From NCBI RefSeq assembly GCF_900102965.1, contig NZ_FNGM01000030.1:1-62903 (forward strand): 62,903 nucleotides of DNA, given 5' to 3'. Positions 58,933 to 62,903 of the stretch are shown here, one piece after another (within the stretch, counting starts at the first letter, position 1; every line of letters begins with the position of its first letter). The notes beneath the pieces are model-generated. The model was not told where the DNA came from. It was given only the letters and a program-made list of their open reading frames with translations, and searched no databases. A program made the translations under genes and the position numbers. The DNA comes from Paenibacillus jilunlii (GTDB lineage Bacteria > Bacillota > Bacilli > Paenibacillales > Paenibacillaceae).

Positions 58933-60567
58933 TTATGCGTCTCCGCCCTTCTTAATGTTGTAGACCTGAATGTGCTGTAAGGCTGGATCTGCACAAGCTT
59001 GGAACTTGGCTCCGCCCTGCCTGAGGTTAATCAGCCGGTTGCAGATGTGTTCGCTTATCCGCTCCCCTGGATATAAAAGCGGAATTCCCGGAGGATAAGG
59101 AATTACCATTTCGGCTGCCGTTCTTCCTGCACTATATTCAAGCCGGACCCCTTCGGTTTCCAAAGGATTCACCGGCTTCATGGAAAATAACACAGGGCTT
59201 GAGATTAAATCATTCGCAAAATTGTTCCACGTGGAATATTTGACGGAAGCTTGAACCTGACCTTCTGCCGGTTCAGTATGCAGGTACTCCGTTGAAAGCT
59301 CCTGTTTGGCTGTACTTTCGGGCGGGTTCGCCGATCCGCCTGATGTCTCCTCAGCGATCTCCCGCAGCGCAGCCAGCAGCTGCTGCGCATCTTCAGCCTT
59401 CGACCCCAGGCTGAAGGCTAGCACCACGTGCCGGTCGTCACTCATCTCCGGCACCATGCCCTTCTCTTCGAGCCTGCGCTGCAGCTCGAAGCCTCCCAGG
59501 CCCCCCGCGGCGTCATAAATGACCGCCTTGAAGGGGTCCTGGGTGCTGTACGCCGCCTGGCCCTGCGGCGGCGTACCAGCGGCGGCGGCTGAGCCAGCAC
59601 CGCCGCAGACTCCCTGCAGCGGCGCTGCCGGCTGCAGCAGCCCGTAGCGCGGCAGCGTGGCCAGGCCGCGCCGCAGCACATCCACGGCGGCGAGCCCCGC
59701 CGTGAAGGCACCGGCGCCCTGGCTGTGCACCAGCCGCCGGGCCAAATCGAGCGAAGCCATCACGGGGTAGGATGGGCTGGAGCTCTGCACCATGGCGAGC
59801 CGCTGCCGGAGCAGCGCGCGGTCGAGCCATGGCCCTTGCACATGCAGCATGGCGCCCATCGTCAGCGCCGCCAGCATCTTGTGCGTGGACTGCACAACGC
59901 CGTCCGCGCCGCACATCAGCGCCCCCGCAGGCAGCGCGGGGTGCTGTCCATAATGCGCCCCGTGCGCTTCATCCACCAGCAGCGGAACGCCGCTGGTGTG
60001 GCAGACCCGCGCGAGGGGTGCAAGGTCGCTTCCCATGCCGTAGTAATTCGGCATGGTCACCAGAACAGCTGCGGCCTCAGGGTAGGCTGCAAGCGCAGCC
60101 TGAACCGCCTCCGCCGCCGGAGCTACGGCCAGCCCGCTTAGCGGATCGATCTGCGGCTCTATAAAAATAGCCTGCACCCCTGCCAGCATCAATCCATGGA
60201 TAACGGACTTATGCACATTCCGCTGAAGGATAAGTGTCATTCCGGGTTCCGAGCATACCGTAAGAATCAGCGCCAAATTACCGGCCGTGCTGCCCCCAAC
60301 GAGGAAAAAGCTCTCCTCTGCCCCAAAACAATCCGCCGCAAGCTCCTGCGCTTCCCTAATGACCCCTTCCGGATGATGAAGATCGTCCGTACCGGTAATC
60401 TCCGTCACATCGTATCCCATAACTTCACTTAAGAAACCGGCTGTTTCTGATCCGCGGTAGGCCTCGCCGTTCTTGTGTCCGGGCACGTGGTAAGAGATAT
60501 TCCCCTTCATTCTATATTGCTCCAGCATTTCATATACAGGTGCCCTTCCAGGCAGAATTCTGTCCAT
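58933..60567 (-). CDS. Orn/Lys/Arg decarboxylase family protein (YaaO-like)
   Basis: A PLP fold-type I decarboxylase family member, 544 aa, with YHVPGHKNGEAYRG, EITGTDDLHHPEG, VDEAHGAHYG and the PLP lysine in QSTHKMLAALTMGAML. Substrate is uncertain (arginine, lysine or ornithine). It is longer than B. subtilis YaaO, with a Gly/Ala-rich insertion at about residues 318-345 and a GC-rich core (59420-60130). AAGGAA is 6 nt before ATG. Upstream of tmk as in B. subtilis. Confidence 0.92.
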   Translation of the reverse strand: MDRILPGRAPVYEMLEQYRMKGNISYHVPGHKNGEAYRGSETAGFLSEVMGYDVTEITGTDDLHHPEGVIREAQELAADCFGAEESFFLVGGSTAGNLALILTVCSEPGMTLILQRNVHKSVIHGLMLAGVQAIFIEPQIDPLSGLAVAPAAEAVQAALAAYPEAAAVLVTMPNYYGMGSDLAPLARVCHTSGVPLLVDEAHGAHYGQHPALPAGALMCGADGVVQSTHKMLAALTMGAMLHVQGPWLDRALLRQRLAMVQSSSPSYPVMASLDLARRLVHSQGAGAFTAGLAAVDVLRRGLATLPRYGLLQPAAPLQGVCGGAGSAAAAGTPPQGQAAYSTQDPFKAVIYDAAGGLGGFELQRRLEEKGMVPEMSDDRHVVLAFSLGSKAEDAQQLLAALREIAEETSGGSANPPESTAKQELSTEYLHTEPAEGQVQASVKYSTWNNFANDLISSPVLFSMKPVNPLETEGVRLEYSAGRTAAEMVIPYPPGIPLLYPGERISEHICNRLINLRQGGAKFQACADPALQHIQVYNIKKGGDA

Positions 60568-60783
60568 CTTTTCTTCCTTCCCTGGGGGTTATCTTCTATT
60601 TTAACGCAATTATGCCCATACGCCTATATTTCCGCCAAAAAGCTTAACCTGCATAACAAAACAGCTCCTCCCGCCCACAAGCGCAGGTGAAGCCGTTATA
60701 TTGGTTACTTCTAATCCATCCAGTACTAATTCAGTCTATCAACCGACTCTGCACCCTTCCGTTAAGCTTGCCACACACTCCAT

Positions 60784-60969
60784 TTAAGCATTCTTCTGCA
60801 GATCGATCTTCTTCATCCGTCCCACAAAAAAGCGGTATTTGGCGTCTTCAGCCTCCGTACGCACCATCTCAGCTTCACAATCCTCACAAATGAAATGCGA
60901 GACAATCACAATTCCTTCTTCTTTCATCTGCCCGCAGATGATGCAGGCTTGCTCGGTTTGCTGTTCCAT
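60784..60969 (-). CDS. csfB: Sigma-G inhibitor Gin (CsfB)
   Basis: Anti-sigma factor that restrains sigma-G (and sigma-E) during sporulation. The 61-aa product has CIIC and CEDC zinc pairs in the family spacing and SHFICEDCEAEMV. ATG 60969 with AAGGTGG 7 nt upstream; ATG 60975 abuts it. A CATACTG lies at about 61000 (minus), but no complete forespore promoter could be assigned. It lies next to the rRNA operon, as in B. subtilis. Confidence 0.9.
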   Translation of the reverse strand: MEQQTEQACIICGQMKEEGIVIVSHFICEDCEAEMVRTEAEDAKYRFFVGRMKKIDLQKNA

Positions 60970-61177
60970 TACCATCCCACCTTGACTCTTTTAAGAACAG
61001 TATGATACACTTTCTATCATTTTAAACCTTTTCATAGACTTTTCCCATCCTTTACAGCCAAAATATATATATTCAGTACCCGCCAAACGGTGCTTCCGCC
61101 TCCGGCAGGTTTAACAAAACGCCTTCATCCGCCGATATTAGTAACATAAGGACTCGTGAGGAGGTCAGGGCTTTCTT

Positions 61178-61702
61178 ATGGAAGCAAACAACAAAGGCTC
61201 AGCTACATTCTACCAATACAAATTAATCAAAAAAATCAATATCACTACCGCCTGGCTGCGTGTCTATATGGCGCTCCCCGTAATCTGTGTTGTGGTTGAA
61301 ACCATTTTTCTCTCATGGTGGAGCATCCTATATATGATCATTGCTGCCCCAGTCATTCTATGGATCCATTATGTGATTTCACGTTCGGTTCTTCTGATTT
61401 CCGGCCATCCTATTGCTAAACGGTGGAAAATGTCATTTCACCTTCCATGGCTCGGATACATGCCAGATCAGTACATCAACTACGCTATTTTCCGTAAAAT
61501 ACAACTCCATAACCTTTGGATCGGTCTTTCCATTACTGCGCTCTTTATCGTCTGGGCCCCTCCCGCATTTACTGTATCTATGGCGGTTTGCCATCTCTGG
61601 GTGCTTCTCCCCCGATTGTATACACTGTTCCGGCTGAAACGCGAACAAAAGGACGGAATGTTAAAATTCACGCCCACGGATGCCTCTTACTACGCACAAT
61701 AA
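61178..61702 (+). CDS. Membrane protein of unknown function (174 aa)
   Basis: Not recognised. Four hydrophobic segments (about 33-48 PVICVVVETIFLSWW, 50-68 ILYMIIAAPVILWIHYVI, 113-130 LWIGLSITALFIVWAPP, 131-148), a charged N-terminus and a short polar C-terminus. GGAGG lies 13 nt before ATG. Plus-strand, convergent with the lipoprotein gene, sharing a bidirectional terminator. Not present at this locus in B. subtilis. Confidence 0.7.
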   Translation: MEANNKGSATFYQYKLIKKINITTAWLRVYMALPVICVVVETIFLSWWSILYMIIAAPVILWIHYVISRSVLLISGHPIAKRWKMSFHLPWLGYMPDQYINYAIFRKIQLHNLWIGLSITALFIVWAPPAFTVSMAVCHLWVLLPRLYTLFRLKREQKDGMLKFTPTDASYYAQ

Positions 61703-61744
61703 CTACTTCAGCTTATACATATGGTATCCCCGGCTCATTACAGC

Positions 61745-61782
61745 AAAAAAACGCCATCCAGTTCAAGGATGGCGTTTTTTTT
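61745..61782. terminator. Bidirectional terminator
   Basis: Perfect ACGCCATCC/GGATGGCGT stem (61751-61759, 61767-61775) flanked by A6 and T8, so it works on both strands for the convergent genes; the T run overlaps the lipoprotein stop codon. Confidence 0.93.
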
Positions 61783-62197
61783 ATTTAGTTTTCAGTCCCT
61801 TGATTGAGGCCTTCTTTTCCTTGGGAATCATAACTATAAAGTAACCGTTATGCACAGTTAAGTGTACAATCAGTCCATCTTTCTGAAAAACCCGGGAATT
61901 TGTCGAATTTTCATCCTTCTGCTCTTCCCATCCCCAGGCTTCTATAGCCTCTAAGTAAGGCTCCGGTACGCCATCCTTTTCTTTGAGCTCAGGCATAGAA
62001 TATCGGACATAGTCCATAGCCACATTAGTAGTTGTATGCTCTGTAGAATTAGCTTCCTTAGGCACCGGAAAGCTTTTCTCATTAAGAGCACCCTCAAAAG
62101 CATCCCAGGCAGGCTCTTTTGTTGTTCCGCAACCAGCCAGCATTACACCAACTATACAAACAATAAGTAAAATCCATAAAGGTCGGGTTCGCTTCAT
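61781..62197 (-). CDS. Lipoprotein of unknown function (138 aa)
   Basis: A predicted lipoprotein: basic start, hydrophobic PLWILLIVCIVGVML, lipobox LAGC (Cys at about 23). The mature part is small, acidic to neutral, ending FQKDGLIVHLTVHNGYFIV and a basic KKASIKGLKTK tail. GGAGG is 9 nt before ATG. No family recognised. Confidence 0.78.
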   Translation of the reverse strand: MKRTRPLWILLIVCIVGVMLAGCGTTKEPAWDAFEGALNEKSFPVPKEANSTEHTTTNVAMDYVRYSMPELKEKDGVPEPYLEAIEAWGWEEQKDENSTNSRVFQKDGLIVHLTVHNGYFIVMIPKEKKASIKGLKTK

Positions 62198-62742
62198 ACC
62201 TTAAATCCTCCTTACCTCTACCGTGCATCTAAAGACACAAAAAAATTCAAAATTAGAATTTATCAGTAGTTCATTCGTATTAAGGATGTGCTTAATATTT
62301 GCACTTTACTATTATACTTGAGACACAAAGAGCGTCGGTAACAAAAATGTCACTCGATTGAAAGCGTTTTACTGTTTACTAACGCCGTCTTTAGCTGGGG
62401 AGTATAGAAGCTAAAAATTTTAGAGTTAGTTTACCTGAGAACCCTTATCTGCTCCCGACAGGTGAAACGACCCTTTCCCCGGCATCTGTCCTATCAGCTG
62501 GATTAACAGCAAATCCAAGTGGAAAAATGCACTTCAATCACCCAAATTCCACTATCCTATTAGCACTAGTTGGAAAAAGGGTACCGAATTGCCTGACTCG
62601 TATCCTTACCCGTGATATCTCTATAGAAAGCATTTGCGTTCAATTAAGTATACTAATTCCATCTCGCTTTCCAGCTGCTCCCCGTATCCTCATCTTCCGT
62701 ATTCTTAATTTAAGAAACAAAGGAGCTCCATAGTTGCCCAAA
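62198..62742. other. Gene-free gap next to the rRNA operon
   Basis: No supported gene: the 68-codon plus-strand frame at 62527 has no ribosome-binding site. It contains short dyads such as AAGTG...CACTT (62518-62535) and GGATT...AATCC (about 62500-62516). It may contain a degenerate intergenic repeat; not provable here. Confidence 0.5.
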
Positions 62743-62778
62743 AAACAAAAAAGCCACTGTCGATTGCTCGACAATGGC
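62743..62778 (-). terminator. Terminator of the rRNA operon
   Basis: Minus strand: 11-bp stem GCCATTGTCGA/TCGACAGTGGC (one G-T pair), loop GCAA, then TTTTTTGTTTTT. Confidence 0.95.
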
Positions 62779-62785
62779 TTCATGT

Positions 62786-62902
62786 GCTTGGCGGCGTCCT
62801 ACTCTCCCAGGACCCTTCGGTCCAAGTACCATCGGCGCTGGAGGGCTTAACGGTCGTGTTCGGGATGGGTACGCGTGGAACCCCTCCGCTATCGCCACCA
62901 AA
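62786..62902 (-). rRNA. rrf: 5S ribosomal RNA
   Basis: Minus strand: TTTGGTGGCGATAGCGGAG start, CCCATCCCGAACACG core and GAGAGTAGGACGCCGCCAAGC end; length about 117 nt is complete. Its operon continues off the right edge. RnmV (47185-47736) is its predicted maturase. Confidence 0.97.
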
Positions 62903-62903
62903 C

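Noticed and set aside
62527..62733. 68-codon plus-strand frame near the 5S gene
   Set aside because: No ribosome-binding site, improbable composition and opposite to the rRNA read-out; more likely non-coding.
1..62903. Prophage, IS element or integrative element
   Set aside because: No transposase, integrase or phage gene was recognised and gene order is ancestral almost throughout.

Overview
The window is a stretch of core chromosome from an endospore-forming Firmicute, most likely Paenibacillus or a close relative. The evidence is the set of sporulation genes (spoIIE, yabP, yabQ, spoVT, spoVG, sspF, yabG, csfB/gin, fin), the moderate GC content, the protein sequences, and gene order. The order matches, in reverse orientation, the Bacillus subtilis segment that runs from rrnA-csfB to lysS-rrnJ. 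Both ends are rRNA: the 5' end of a 16S gene at the left (1-110) and a complete 5S gene at the right (62786-62902). All rRNA and nearly all protein genes are on the minus strand. Plus-strand genes are few: a 66-aa protein at 39037, abrB at 52210 and a membrane protein at 61178.

Layout, in transcription order (right to left). 62.9-60.8 kb: 5S end of an rRNA operon, a lipoprotein and a membrane protein of unknown role, and csfB (sigma-G inhibitor). 60.6-53.3 kb: yaaO-like decarboxylase, tmk, darA (c-di-AMP receptor), yaaR, holB, ricT, yabA, trmN6, rsmI. 53.3-52.5 kb: a gene-free block with tandem repeats. 52.5-49.1 kb: abrB divergent from an HD-domain phosphohydrolase, tatD, and a c-di-AMP riboswitch. 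49.1-40.4 kb: yabE, rnmV, ksgA, yabG, veg, sspF, ispE, purR, spoVG, glmU. 40.4-28.2 kb: prs, a small divergent gene, pth, fin, mfd, prsA, spoVT, yabM, mazG, hup, rqcP. 28.1-19 kb: yabP, yabQ, divIC, yabR, spoIIE, a vWA protein and Ser/Thr kinase pair, tilS, hprT. 18.8-9.2 kb: ftsH, then nadA-nadB-nadC-coaX-hslO-prsA-like, then cysK. 9-2.1 kb: an overlapping folate operon pabB-pabA-pabC-folP-folB-folK with yazB and dusB, then greA. 2-0.1 kb: lysS and the tandem promoters of the left rRNA operon.

The genes are mostly housekeeping (translation, replication control, cofactor synthesis) interleaved with sporulation control. Many promoters can be read directly: sigma-A for greA, ftsH, nadA, yabR, rnmV, abrB and rrn; a strong sigma-H match for spoVG; strong sigma-G matches for sspF and spoVT; a spoIIE promoter with the long spacer typical of Spo0A-dependent promoters; and Spo0A boxes at abrB, the HD gene and spoVG.

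Three protein genes shorter than 60 codons were found by reading the gaps: sspF (clear), a 59-codon gene upstream of spoIIE with its own terminator, and a 53-codon frame that overlaps the spoVT start. The most unusual non-coding observations are a conserved structured leader shared by pabB and darA, the tandem repeats downstream of abrB, and a long hairpin element between spoIIE and the vWA gene. No IS element, prophage, CRISPR array or tRNA gene was recognised.
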